A DNA stretch of 64,000 nt from Synanceia verrucosa (lineage: Eukaryota; Chordata; Actinopteri; Perciformes; Synanceiidae), in the NCBI GenBank assembly GCA_029721515.1, contig CM056550.1, positions 22,015,619-22,079,618 of the forward strand. Reading direction: 5' to 3'. A program made the position numbers and the translations under genes. Position 1 is the stretch's first letter. Every line of letters begins with the position of its first letter. The notes under the pieces were generated by a model, which saw only the letters and a program-made list of their open reading frames with translations, was not told the DNA's origin and searched no databases. This document shows positions 12,256-23,051 of this stretch, one piece after another.

Positions 12256-13143
12256 CTGTAATCTCATCACCAAATGTTATGAAAGTCTATAGTCAATGCA
12301 ATGCTGTAATATTAAGTTATTACAAGGCTGGTTGACTGATGCCATCACAATGTCACAGAATGTAGTCATGAACATTTTTTTCATCAATTGTGGTCTAATA
12401 CAACAGTTATAGCCTCCTTTTGTTGTTGCTACCTTTTTATATGCTATCCCCTTTAAATCTCCATGGCTGTTTTTATATTTTAGGGTTTGTTTCCCTCATT
12501 TCTTATACAAAGGCGTCTGTATACCTTTATGTGAAGGTCTGGTTTTGTTTGTGTGAGTTGCCAGATTAAGGAAGCAAATAATTGTCAATTCATGGTTATA
12601 TATAAAGTATTTATTAACAGTTGGTGGCAAGAAATTACAGAATCGCTGGCTGGCACGGTGCGTTGGCACAAATAACACGATTCATGAAAACTGCAGACAT
12701 TATGTTCAATTTCATGTCAGCAATCCAGAGCAAGTTATGTTGAAGGGAAATCTAGATCTGCTATCAATCTGGTAAATTTATATTGCTTTATCATTCAGTA
12801 ATTTGACTTGACAAATGACATTGCTCCCTTCTTAAACTGCTGAGACTGAACTCTCAGCTCCCACCAGATTTAACATGTTTGTCTTAGCTCATAACCTCAT
12901 TATAAACAAGTCTTTTAAAAAGACAGGACTATATTTCTATTTATATTCACATGACATAACAGTTGTATATTTCTGCAGTTAAAGAGTATCTCTAAAATTA
13001 CTGAAACGTACTAAACGTCAGGTGTGTAACACAGGATTGTGCTGTAGCTGACAGTACCAAAACATTTTCTTATACAGTCTCTCACGAGTATATTAAACCA
13101 TTTCCATGACCTGTGCATTGGTGTGTTAAGTTTATTGTGAGGT
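12256..13143. other. Shared 3' region of convergent dhx32 and bccip
   Basis: Both genes end into this 888-base stretch. On the minus strand an AATAAA (TTTATT at 13131-13136) lies only 7 bases past the bccip stop codon, and another is near 12610. On the plus strand an ATTAAA lies at 13092-13097. No coding sequence is seen. Confidence 0.5.
13131..13136 (-). terminator. Candidate poly(A) signal AATAAA for bccip
   Basis: TTTATT on the + strand, seven bases beyond the bccip stop codon. If used, the 3' UTR would be only a few tens of bases long. Confidence 0.4.
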
Positions 13144-15034
13144 TCATACAGTTAGGTATTCTTTGAGTTTGCTCATAATAGCAGGCAATCTGTCCGTTGG
13201 TATCAGCATCACTGTCCTGAAAGGTTTCATGGGGACGTCGTCGAACGACCACCTGCCGCTCAAACACGAGTCTGCTTCTTCCTGGACTGAGTAGTGAAAC
13301 TTCAAGACGGCTTGCTGTGAGGAAAATACAGATAACGCTTAAATCTGCAAGAGTACATTTACATCACTTCTTTCTTTGAATGTATAGTCAGTCAAAAATG
13401 ATAGATGGTAAAACACTACTTTTAGTTTCAGCTTATCAGATAGCAATAAAATATATATATATAAAAAAATAAGTATCTAAATTCTGTATGTGACGTGCTC
13501 TCCTATGTTATCATTCATGAAGTTAGCATTTGAGACTTCACTTTACCTCATAGAAGAATTCCTCCTCTGCATTAACAAACATGTATTCGTCTTTGGGAGC
13601 TCCTCCTCTGGCTGGAATACTCTTGCTTGCCTCTTTGCAGGTCTTGCTGATCATCAGACAATAGTGACACCTCCCACTGGGCTTATTCGTCCTCTGAGCT
13701 TCAGCTATTTCTTCCCTAGAGGACAGACAGAAATGATTTTTTTCCCCAAAAAGTTCAAGTTTCCACTTAAGACGAAGAGGAACTCACTGGAGCTGTGAGT
13801 GCAGTGGGAGAGCGATCTGTGGGGGGACATTAATGAAGCGTTCGCTCAGCAACAGCCCCACAGGCTTGCTGGTGTCACTGAGGATCTGCTCCAGCTGCTC
13901 CGTCACAGTCTGGGTAGAGTTTTTCTCACACTGCTCTACAATCAGCTCCTTCACCTCCTCCACACATTGCACACCCTGCCAGCAGCAAAAATGACCTCAC
14001 ATGAGTTTAATCCATATGTTATCAGGGTCTCCAATCAATTTGCAAGGCTGGTGGTGTTACCTTTCTCTCTGTAAGGTTGAGCACAGTGATGAAGCCAAAC
14101 ACTTCATCTGGGTCTTCATCATCGCTGTCTTCTGGCACCTCAGCTTGCTGGATCAAAGCGAGGCAAAAGGTGAATACAAGTTCCTGAAAAGTCACCTATA
14201 AAATCTGAGATGATGTTAAAACTATTGAGCAACTCACCTTGATGACACTTCCAACATGATTCTGTTGAATGATGAGATCTGTCATCTCTGATGTGTTTAC
14301 ATGAGCCTTCAGGAAGAGCTGTATCCACCCAAAACATGCTTACAACCAACACATGACATGTGAACATTATCATTTAAATGCAGAACATAAATGTGATATC
14401 AAACCTGTTGTAAGAGTTTCTTAACGCCATTGTAGTCGTTGGCTGAAATGGTGTGGGCTTCAAAGTCAACCATGACCTCCTGCAAACAATAACAAAGCAG
14501 AGAGCCGTTGACAGAAACGTGCATGCATGCATAGAAAGTATTTGATGTATTTGTTGTTTTTATGGCATTAATCGAGTACTTGTTTCATGGACTTTTTGAG
14601 TGACTGAATCATTTTAGTCTCACTCAAATAGGTTTTGACGTGCATTGCAAAACACTTTGACGTCGGTCATACACTACCGTAACATATTACATTTGAGTTA
14701 TCTAGATTAGTAATGTTAATACAGAATTAGTCCTTAAATCCCGCTTCATAGCAACTGTAAAAAATTGCTAATGTAGCTTCCTTCTGAACGGTGTACAAAC
14801 AGCCGACAGTTTAGTTAGCTGGCCGACTAGCTAGATGGCTAGCAAGGCCACACATATCATTCACATTCAAAGATGTTTTTGTTGTTTTACCTCATTGATC
14901 TCCTCCTCTGATGCCTCACTGTCCTCATTCCCAGAATCCTCCTCCTCCTTCTCCGGATTCTCATCGGAGCTGTTTTCATTTTCCTCTGGATTTTCACCTA
15001 AACCCACTGCTCTCCTCTTAGCAGAAGAAGCCAT
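13144..15034 (-). CDS. bccip: BCCIP, BRCA2 and CDKN1A-interacting protein
   Basis: Seven exons, read downward: 15034-14891, 14479-14405, 14318-14238, 14147-14061, 13975-13788, 13715-13547 and 13314-13144 (TGA). They total 915 bases, or 304 residues; human BCCIP-beta has 314. The start MASSAKRRAV mirrors human MASRSKRRAV. It is followed by an acidic segment rich in E, D and S (about residues 14-48), then the conserved GNAT-like core. Conserved runs include VKKLLQQLFLKA, TDLIIQQNHVGSVIK, DEVFGFITVLNLTERKG, SKPVGLLLSERFINVPPQIA, NAEEEFFYE, WSFDDVPM and RTVMLIP, ending KLKEYLTV. Known roles of the family are binding BRCA2 and p21, support of recombination and mitosis, and nuclear 60S ribosome maturation. 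It faces dhx32 tail to tail and uros head to head. Confidence 0.97.
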
Positions 15035-15933
15035 GCTTTCAAACAGGCAAACGCGTGTCAACTAAGTGGGCGGGGCAGCTGTTAAAGTCCAGTGTACACA
15101 GAGGCAGGAAACTGAAAGTCTGAAGCCGCCATTTTGGCTCAGAATGTACACGATTCGCCACTTGCCGTCTCAACCTTCGGAGCCGCAATGTTGGCTTTTT
15201 GCCGGTCGAAAATGGAATAAACCATTTCATAAAAAAGGGGTTCCAAATTATTGAAAGTGTGCCTAAACGACCACGACCCCGCTATGAATAGATATTTGCA
15301 TTATATGGTTTGAACAAAAATACATTTTTTTTGAATATATTATATAAATTGCACAATTAACTTGATTGTTTGTGAAGTTTATCATAACTTCGATGTTTTG
15401 TCTCCCCTTCTTGGCCTTGGCTTAAAGTCGTCATGCACTCAGCAGAAGGGACGACTCAAGGTATATGGATTTCGTGTAATATTTTTATTAATTGAGTATG
15501 TTATGTACCATAAACGCAAGATAAATTTGCTGCGCGGCTTTCGTTAGGTCACGTTGCATTAAGGTAACGGTTACTAGCTAGCTGAACTGTCATTCGTTAT
15601 GTCGTGCTAACGTAAACAATAACAGGAAGTCATTGACCACTTTAGCTAATGCTGCATACATATATACAGGCATTCAACAACAAAGTGTGACACTGTTGCT
15701 TTTTATTTTCTCCTCATATACAGTCTAATAACCATGACTCAACAGTGTTGTTATCAGCAGGTTCCACATGCCAGTTTTAGGGTGTAGCTAGCTTGCTGTG
15801 CCTTCACACCCTGTTTCCTCAGTGTCTTTGCAGTTTTGTGTTTCTGACTTCTGGCTGCGTTTTTGACAGCAGCGCTTATATTTCACCCTGGTTTCTTATG
15901 CTTTAGAATTTTCTTTTTATTTTCTCTGTCAGG
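15035..15933. promoter_or_regulatory. Bidirectional bccip/uros promoter region
   Basis: This stretch separates the two divergent start codons. Close to bccip it has a GC box GGGCGGGGC (15068-15076) and a YY1-like CCGCCATTTTG (about 15127-15137), and no TATA box near bccip. A probable non-coding uros first exon ends at 15460 at ...CTCAAG followed by GTATATG. The layout matches the head-to-head arrangement known for the human pair. That both genes share it is inferred. Confidence 0.6.
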
Positions 15934-17672
15934 ATGCATGTACTGCTACTCAAAGAGCCCAGAGATGGAGAGTCTGGGCCTGATCCTTACGTTAAGGTAG
16001 ATGCATTTGTTGTGTCCATACATGTGTTCTCACTACAGCACTCCACATTTAAAGCTCTGCATTTTACAGGAGCTGGCATCACATGGACATAAAGCAACCC
16101 TGATTCCTGTGCTGTCTTTCAAGTTTGTTGCATTAAACACCTTGTCAGATAAGGTAATTTCCATTGTTACAGTGTTGGATTTGTTATTTACATGCACCAG
16201 GTATCTGTTTATAAGATGTCTTCCTTTATCAGCTTTTTCAGCCAGAAAAACATGGAGGTCTTATATTTACCAGTCCCAGAGCAGTGGAGGCTGTGAAGAT
16301 GTGCTTAGAAACAGAAGAAAGAAGGCAAGGTGAGCTGATACAAAAGGATCAGCATTTTAAAATACATATAACTGTTGCACTGGGTAAACGTACTGTGTTT
16401 TTGGGCTGTTAACTGAGATTTTATACAGTAAATGTTATCAATTTTATTATGTTGTTTCAGAATGGAACAACTCAGTGAAAGAAAAATGGAACAGCAAGTC
16501 CATCTATGTGGTTGGGAAGACAACTGCTGCATTAGGTGAGCGATTATAGTCACACATGAACACATTTCTTGATTTTATGAACCCTTGCTATGTTAATGCT
16601 AATTCCAGCAGAGTGTGGCAGGCACCTGCTGCTGACAGAGGTGTGTGAAGTGATGTCACTATCCTCAGTACACAAGTGACAGTTTGGTGCAAGGTGTAGC
16701 ATCTTCCTGGTGTGTGCTTTGCCTTCTTTCTTTAGGGACACTTGATCTCTTTCTTGCCAGAAATGTGTTGCTGATATCAACAGTCTTTTTTATGTTTGTT
16801 TTTTTTGGTACAGTTCAAAATCTTGGACTGAACCCTTTGGGCGAGGACACAGGCACAGCTGATGTCCTATCACGTCTTATCATTGACCGTAAGAAATAAC
16901 TTTGTACTCCCACGTTCTTCACAGTTCAGTTTAATAGGAAATTTTTGATTCTTCCAGTACATAATATGACCTTATACTTAATTGTCATCATAGGCGAGAA
17001 CACAAATATCCCACCCCTTTTTTTCCCCTGTGGCTCAATCAAAAGAGAAGTCTTGCCGACAGCTTTAAGGGAACATGGTAAGCATTCTCCCCTGTTGTGC
17101 CTCAAGATTAAGCCTCAAGGTGATAGATGTCCACTGGGGCTATACTAATTATAAAAGAATAATTGCACTACCTTTATCACTGCTGTCTTTGCTTCCAGGA
17201 GTGCCCCTTGAGACACTGACTGTCTATCAAACAGCTGAACATCCAGATCTGGAGAAAAATCTAAAGAACTATTTCACAGAGCAGGTAAAACTCCACTCCT
17301 GGAGTGGAAAAAGCTTTACTAAATATAGCAAATGGTCACTTTGTTTGTGTTTTTACAGGGTACCCCAGCCAGCATAGCATTCTTCAGTCCATCAGGAGTG
17401 AAGTTTTGCCTGGAAGTGGTACGGAGGCTGTCAGGTGAACAGCTGACTCAAATAAAGGTGCGACCATGTCACAGTACAGGCAATGAAATAATACTAGAAT
17501 CTGTGTGACAGATCTTTAGTGCCTTTAACTGTCTCTTCTTTGCTTCCAGTTTGCAGCCATAGGGCCGACTACACGAGATGCTATGGCGGCAGAAGGCTTG
17601 TGTGTCAGCTGTGCTGCAGAAAAGCCAACAGCTGGACACCTGGCTGCAGCTATAGCCAAATCTCTACAGTAA
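15934..17672 (+). CDS. uros: Uroporphyrinogen-III synthase
   Basis: Nine coding exons: 15934-15996, 16070-16153, 16233-16329, 16461-16535, 16814-16888, 16994-17077, 17199-17284, 17359-17457 and 17550-17672 (TAA). They total 786 bases, or 261 residues; human UROS has 265. The ATG lies one base inside the first coding exon, so an upstream 5' UTR exon is expected. The enzyme cyclises hydroxymethylbilane to uroporphyrinogen III with inversion of ring D, the fourth step of haem synthesis, in the cytosol. HemD-family landmarks are MHVLLLKEPRDG, ATLIPVLSF, GGLIFTSPRAVEAVK, KSIYVVGKTTAA, LFFPCGSIKREVLP, LETLTVYQTAEHP, ASIAFFSPSGV and FAAIGPTTRDAMAAEGL. The tyrosine of TVYQT corresponds to the conserved active-site tyrosine described for the human enzyme. 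A poly(A) signal follows at 17864. Confidence 0.97.
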
Positions 17673-17863
17673 CCACCATCAGCTTTATCTGCTTTCTTTG
17701 TGTAGTCTGTATTATTTATACATATTTGTCTGTTTTTCTTTTCTATGTACATAAGCTAATTTGCACTGATAAAAGTTGCTTTTTGCACCATAAAAGCATA
17801 TAAAATGAATATAAATATTAAATTTATGTTAGGCTTGCTCAAGAAAGTCAAGTTGTATTTGAA

Positions 17864-17869
17864 AATAAA
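17864..17869 (+). terminator. Poly(A) signal AATAAA for uros
   Basis: Canonical AATAAA about 190 bases after the uros stop, followed by T/G-rich sequence. Confidence 0.6.
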
Positions 17870-18179
17870 TGTTGGTCAATATGGTTGCAGTGGTTACTCA
17901 TTGTAAAACACTCAAGTGTGTGTGTCCTATTCAAAACAGGTGTCAGTCAGCACAAGTCATGGTCGTCCTAAACCGTTATTGTCCACATGAAAGGGAAGGT
18001 CTCAGCTTCTATTCCACAGGTCAACAAACAGTCCATTTAAAACCAGTGGAGCGTGTGATAGCACATCCATACAGTTCAATGAGACCGAGACAGTAAAGAC
18101 AGGTTTACTTTCCACACAAAGCTGAGGAAAGTGGGAGAGTCGCACCTTTAGATGGGCGTGGAGACACTCAGGATCTGCC

Positions 18180-18186
18180 TATAAAG
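18180..18186 (+). promoter_or_regulatory. TATA box of mmp21
   Basis: TATAAAG lies 69 bases before the preferred mmp21 ATG (18249). The expected start of transcription, about 30 bases on, falls near 18210. That would leave only about 12 nt before the alternative ATG at 18222, so 18249 is favoured. The uros-mmp21 gap (17673-18248) otherwise shows only the uros 3' UTR. Confidence 0.55.
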
Positions 18187-18248
18187 CACTGTGGATTCTT
18201 CTCTTACTCACTTGTATATAGTTGCATGAAAAAAAAAACAACGCTACG

Positions 18249-21200
18249 ATGCTGACTTTTATCCAGCTGACGATTTTGCTTTTTTGGACGAGCATTAGCT
18301 CAGCTGATGCAGAGAAACTTTTCCATAATCGGGATCACTCTGATATTCAAACCTTTAATTCTCACCAAGCTGAGATAATAAGAGATGAGCACACAGCAGA
18401 GGTAAACATCTTAACTACTCTCTTTTTCAAACTTCTTACATCAGACCTGTGATTCAATATAGTAATAATAATGTAACCCATGTCTTGTTGTAGTTATTTC
18501 TCTCTAGATATGGATTCATTAAGCCGGTGAACTGGGAGGAGATCCAGTTTGAAGATTCATACGCCTCCTTTAATGATGACTTCCTGGGTGACCTTCAAGG
18601 TGCGATCCAGGAAGGAACTTCAGCACATCGTTCAAGGGATGATAGTGATCACCATGACAACAACAGTCTAACCGAGAACCAAGTGTTCGTTTCAGCACTG
18701 AAAGAGTTCCAGAGGGTCTCAGGTCTGCCGGCCGCAGGTGTGTTTGACGAGGCCACCAAGGAGGCGATGAACAAACCGAGGTGTGGAGTTCCTGACAAGG
18801 AGGTCGACGTGGCTGTAGAACCTGAGAACAGTGAGGCCTCAGATGCTGAAAGTGACACCTTCAATGAGACCGACAGTAACAACACAGCAGCTAATATCAT
18901 CAGTGACTCCTTTGAAGATGACATATTCAATGTTAATGACACAGAAAGTGTTCTCACAGGCTTCTCCAATGACACCAGCACAAATTACACAGACGACTTA
19001 AACTTATTTGATCATATTTTAAATAAGAGCTCACATGATATCAACACAGACAGTCAAATGGTAAATATCAGCGTGAACAGTCGTCAGAGCGAAGCAGTAC
19101 GACGCAGGAAACGTCACCTCGCCACCCTGGTGTCCAAAAGCAGGAACAAGAGAGAGCTGAATGAAATGGGCTACATGGCCTTTTCTAAGACGGTGCTGAA
19201 GTGGAGGCTGATAGGAGAAGGATACAGCAGTCAGCTGACCGTTGAAGACCAGAGGTACATCTTCAGGCTGGCCTTCAGGATGTGGAGTGAGGTGTGTCCA
19301 CTGGAGTTCATGGAGGATACACGTTCCCCACTGGAGGATATTGATATCAGGCTTGGCTTTGGCACAGGTAGGGCTCACCTAATTTACTGGAACTTTTACT
19401 GTTGTTACTAGTTTCAGGATAACATCACTTCTCTGTGAAGTTCCATATTGTATTTTTCTCTTAGTCTTAAATAGACATTTGAAGAAAATCAAATCAAATC
19501 AAGAGCCTTTATTGTCATTAAATGACAACACAGTGCTTAGTCAATGTAAAAAATTAAAAAAAAAAAAAAGTCAAGCTTAAAAATAAAATAGAAAAGACAT
19601 AAATTAAGTTATGTAAGAAATAAAATACTATTTACAGAATAAGGCAAAGGTATTATGGAGAATGTGGGTGTCATAATAAATAAATACATAATTCACATTT
19701 TCATTTAGTGCAGCTGAACTTAATCATAAAAAGTAGTGCTGACATTGCACTTTCATAGCATACAGCACTATTATCCAGAAGCACAAATGTGATATGTTTC
19801 TGCCCTGCCTTGTTGTAATTATTAGAGTCTATCTGGTGGAATTAAGTGTCAACTTGCTGGGAATGAATGTGTTATTTCGTTCAGGAAATGAATTCATTTC
19901 ATCAGTGAAGTCCTGTTTTTTTCTGTTGAAGTCCAAGTCAAGCTGAAAGTCATCAAATTTATGACTCAAGTCCAAACCTGCACATATTGTGAAAAAGTTT
20001 TGATGTTGTTTGTCTGTGGAAACAGTTGGATGATTATATTTTTTCACTATATCTGCACCTATATGTGTAACGCAACATATAGCAATGTGTGTAGATAATA
20101 TTTTATTTAATTCTCAGAGAAATCACTGCATCTTTTTTATTATTCTGTGCCACTATATTCCACACAGGAAGACATCTGGGTTGCAACCAGAGGTTTGATG
20201 GCACTGGTCAGGAGTTTGCCCACGCCTGGTTCCTTGGTGATATCCACTTTGATGACGATGAACATTTCACCGCTCCCAATGCTGGCAGTGGGATCAGCCT
20301 GCTCAAAGTAAGCACGACCACAGGAATCATCAGATGTATAATGGGAAATCATTTTTATCTCAACATTATTTTTAATTTCCTATCTGTTAGGTAGCAGTTC
20401 ATGAGATCGGCCATGTTTTGGGTCTTCCTCACATCTATAGAGCTGGTTCAATAATGCAACCAAGCTATCTGCCCCAGGAGTCCGGCTTTGAGATGGACTG
20501 GATGGACAGGAAGGCCATACAGCACCTCTATGGTACATGCTCACACTACCATCTAGTGGACACACACACAGACCTAGACAGATATCTGTTCAGGTTTATT
20601 TACATTCTTATGTGCTTGTGTTTGAACCCAGGCAGCTGTAAAGGCCACTTTGACACAGCATTCGACTGGATCAGAAAGGAGAGGACTCCCTACGGGAAGG
20701 TGGTGATCCGCTTTAACACCTATTTCATGAGAGACGGCTGGTACTGGCTGTATGAGAACAGAAATAACCGGACACGCTTTGGGGATCCAGTGGCACTGCA
20801 GGCCGGCTGGCGTGGGATTCCCAAGGATGGAGTGGATGCGTATGTGCATGTGTGGTCCAGAAAAAGAGATGCTGTTTACTTCTTTAAAGGTAGGACCAAA
20901 CAAAAAACCTGTTGAATCGTTGAGTATCTGTAAAGATTTATTTGGTGAATGGTGTTTTTATGTAGGTGCCCAGTTCTGGAGGTATGACAGTGAGAATGAC
21001 CAGGTGTTCAGGCAGGATCCTGAAGGTCACCGCTATCCAAGGTTAATCTCTGAGGGTTTCCCAGGAGTGTTCAGTCCCATCGACACAGCCTACTACAACA
21101 GGAGGGACTCTCACATCTACTTCTTCAAAAACACTCTTGTAAGAATTCTTATCCTCATCTCTTTAATTCCTGAATTGGGAAGGTGAATCATAGTACAATA

Positions 21201-22143
21201 CTTTAACAATTAGTCTACCACGATCAATATGAAACAATATTAAATCCATTTCACAGAGTCAGGTACATCTTTATGAACTCTCAAAAACAACTAAAATATG
21301 ATTTGACAATTTATGGGTATTTAATTTTACTGGGCTCTTTAGTAAGGAGGTGTAGCTAGATGGAAACGATGACACAATTTCAAAATAAAGGCATAACTTA
21401 AAGGTGATGATATGCATCAGTATTTTCACTTTGCACTGATCATTGAATCGCTTATATCAAGTCCTAATTATTACCTGATCATTAATCATTTTATGGCCTG
21501 GGACTCTCTCTCCAAATCCAAATAAATCAGTTAATAATAAAGTTGTTACCACCCACTATGAGTACAGCATAGGACTATATGTGGATTTCTTTGCAGGTTT
21601 TTAAGCCACCACATACTCTTTAGTCTACTCTGTGCTCTATACTTTTAATGGGAACAAAGAGGAACAAACAGTATTAAATATGCATGTACATGAACCCCAA
21701 GGTAATTCATTGTTTCTCTGCATTATGAGGGAACATATTCATGTAAACAAACCCGCTACACTTCCTCTGTGATTTGTTTGCATTTTGTAATTGAATGATT
21801 TCTATATTAGAGAGGGAACAATTATCTGTTCAAACAGGTGTATGCGTTCAACGTGGAAGCCAACAGCTTGGCAAGAGGCTTCCCCAAAAACATCAGAGAC
21901 GTTTTCCCTCCAGTGGTGAGCGGAGACCATCCAGATGGCAACATCGACGCTGCCTACTTCTCCTACACCCACAATGCCATCTTTCTGCTCAAGGGCACGC
22001 GTTTCTGGCAGGTGTTGGGCAGCCGCGATCGCTGGCGTCGGCCCTCTCTGCCACGAAACGGCCTGCTGCCACACAAGGAGGTGGATCAGCACTGGTTCGA
22101 CATCTGCAACGTTCACCCCACTGCACTCAAACTAACCGGTTGA
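18249..22143 (+). CDS. mmp21: Matrix metalloproteinase-21
   Basis: Seven exons: 18249-18401, 18494-19367, 20168-20307, 20391-20532, 20632-20889, 20966-21138 and 21838-22143 (TGA). Phases agree and give about 681 residues against 569 in human. A signal peptide (MLTFIQLTILLFWTSISSADA) is followed by a prodomain with cysteine switch PRCGVPD (146-152) and then a linker rich in acidic residues and sequons (about 153-253). A furin-type site RRRKR (254-258) and a second basic RNKR follow. The catalytic domain carries zinc motif HEIGHVLGLPH (393-403) and Met-turn GSIMQP. The hemopexin domain starts near GSCKGHFDTAFDWIRKER. It is a secreted protease needed for left-right axis determination in vertebrates, by family knowledge. 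The order after uros matches human. An in-frame ATG at 18222 is an alternative start. Confidence 0.98.
19368..20167 (+). other. mmp21 intron 2, with retroposon-like fragment
   Basis: An 800-base intron. At 19485-19545 it contains the sequence type AAATCAAATCAAGAGCCTTTATTGTCATT, a common teleost dispersed repeat, followed by an A-rich tract. Confidence 0.5.
21139..21837 (+). other. mmp21 intron 6
   Basis: A 699-base AT-rich intron from GTAAGA to CAAACAG. No gene or named repeat is seen. Confidence 0.8.
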
Positions 22144-22308
22144 GCGTGCTAACACAGAGACTCATTAGACCCAACTCATGTGTACTGAGCTGTTGTGGTG
22201 TGTATGCACACTGTCACATGCTAGTGTGTTAAGACATGCTCTTCTAATCCTTATCTAAGACAAAAACAACTGCATGTTGTTGGCTTACTTTCAATGAACA
22301 GGGTTATT

Positions 22309-22394
<86 letters not shown>

Positions 22395-22410
22395 TATATG
22401 TATATATATG
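22309..22410. repeat. Long (TA)n microsatellite
   Basis: About 100 bases of nearly pure TA dinucleotide in the mmp21 3' region, with minor interruptions at the ends. Confidence 0.97.
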
Positions 22411-22821
22411 TTAAAGGACCTCTTATGATTAAGATATGTACAGCATTAGTGAGAATATATGTTCATCTATGGCATGTTTACTTATTCTTCACACAGACAC
22501 ATCTTGTTGTTTCATTGAAATTGGCACAAAATGGCTTATAAAGAAAAGAGGATGTTTATGCAAAAGCAAATAATGTCGAAACAATGTAAATACAGTAGTA
22601 AGATCTGCAGAATGATAGATACATTTGAATTATATCTGTAAGAGAGATGCATAAAAGTATCTGTACTATTATAATACTGGAAATTATAAAAATGGAAATT
22701 TATTCAGGAGAGTGGTATCTGGGTAAATTTACAGATTGGTAGCATTTGTCTCCATATATTATTTAAAACTAATTTAAAATGTACGGATTAACGTTCACCC
22801 AGATTCCTCAGATTGTTTCTA

Positions 22822-22854
22822 ATTCGTGCTGTACATTGCTTGTACAGCACGAAT
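22822..22854. repeat. Perfect 14-bp inverted repeat (hairpin)
   Basis: ATTCGTGCTGTACA (22822-22835) and its exact reverse complement (22841-22854) are separated by the 5-base loop TTGCT. It lies about 700 bases after the mmp21 stop and may be within its 3' UTR (AATAAA at 23046). Confidence 0.9.
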
Positions 22855-23045
22855 AAGAAAGGGATCGAAATTATCACCAGATCCACGCGATGCCAAGTGA
22901 TGATGATGATGATGTCGATGATGATGTCGTCAGGAAAGAATATCACAAATCACAAATTTGCCTCAAACGGATGGAAACCACCATTCTCCCTTTTATAGAA
23001 ATCTCCTGAGTGCTTTTATTCTTATTCAACAACACAAACTTTGTC

Positions 23046-23051
23046 AATAAA
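23046..23051 (+). terminator. Candidate poly(A) signal AATAAA for mmp21
   Basis: AATAAA about 900 bases after the mmp21 stop. It is the first convincing hexamer beyond the TA tract, but assignment is uncertain. Confidence 0.35.
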
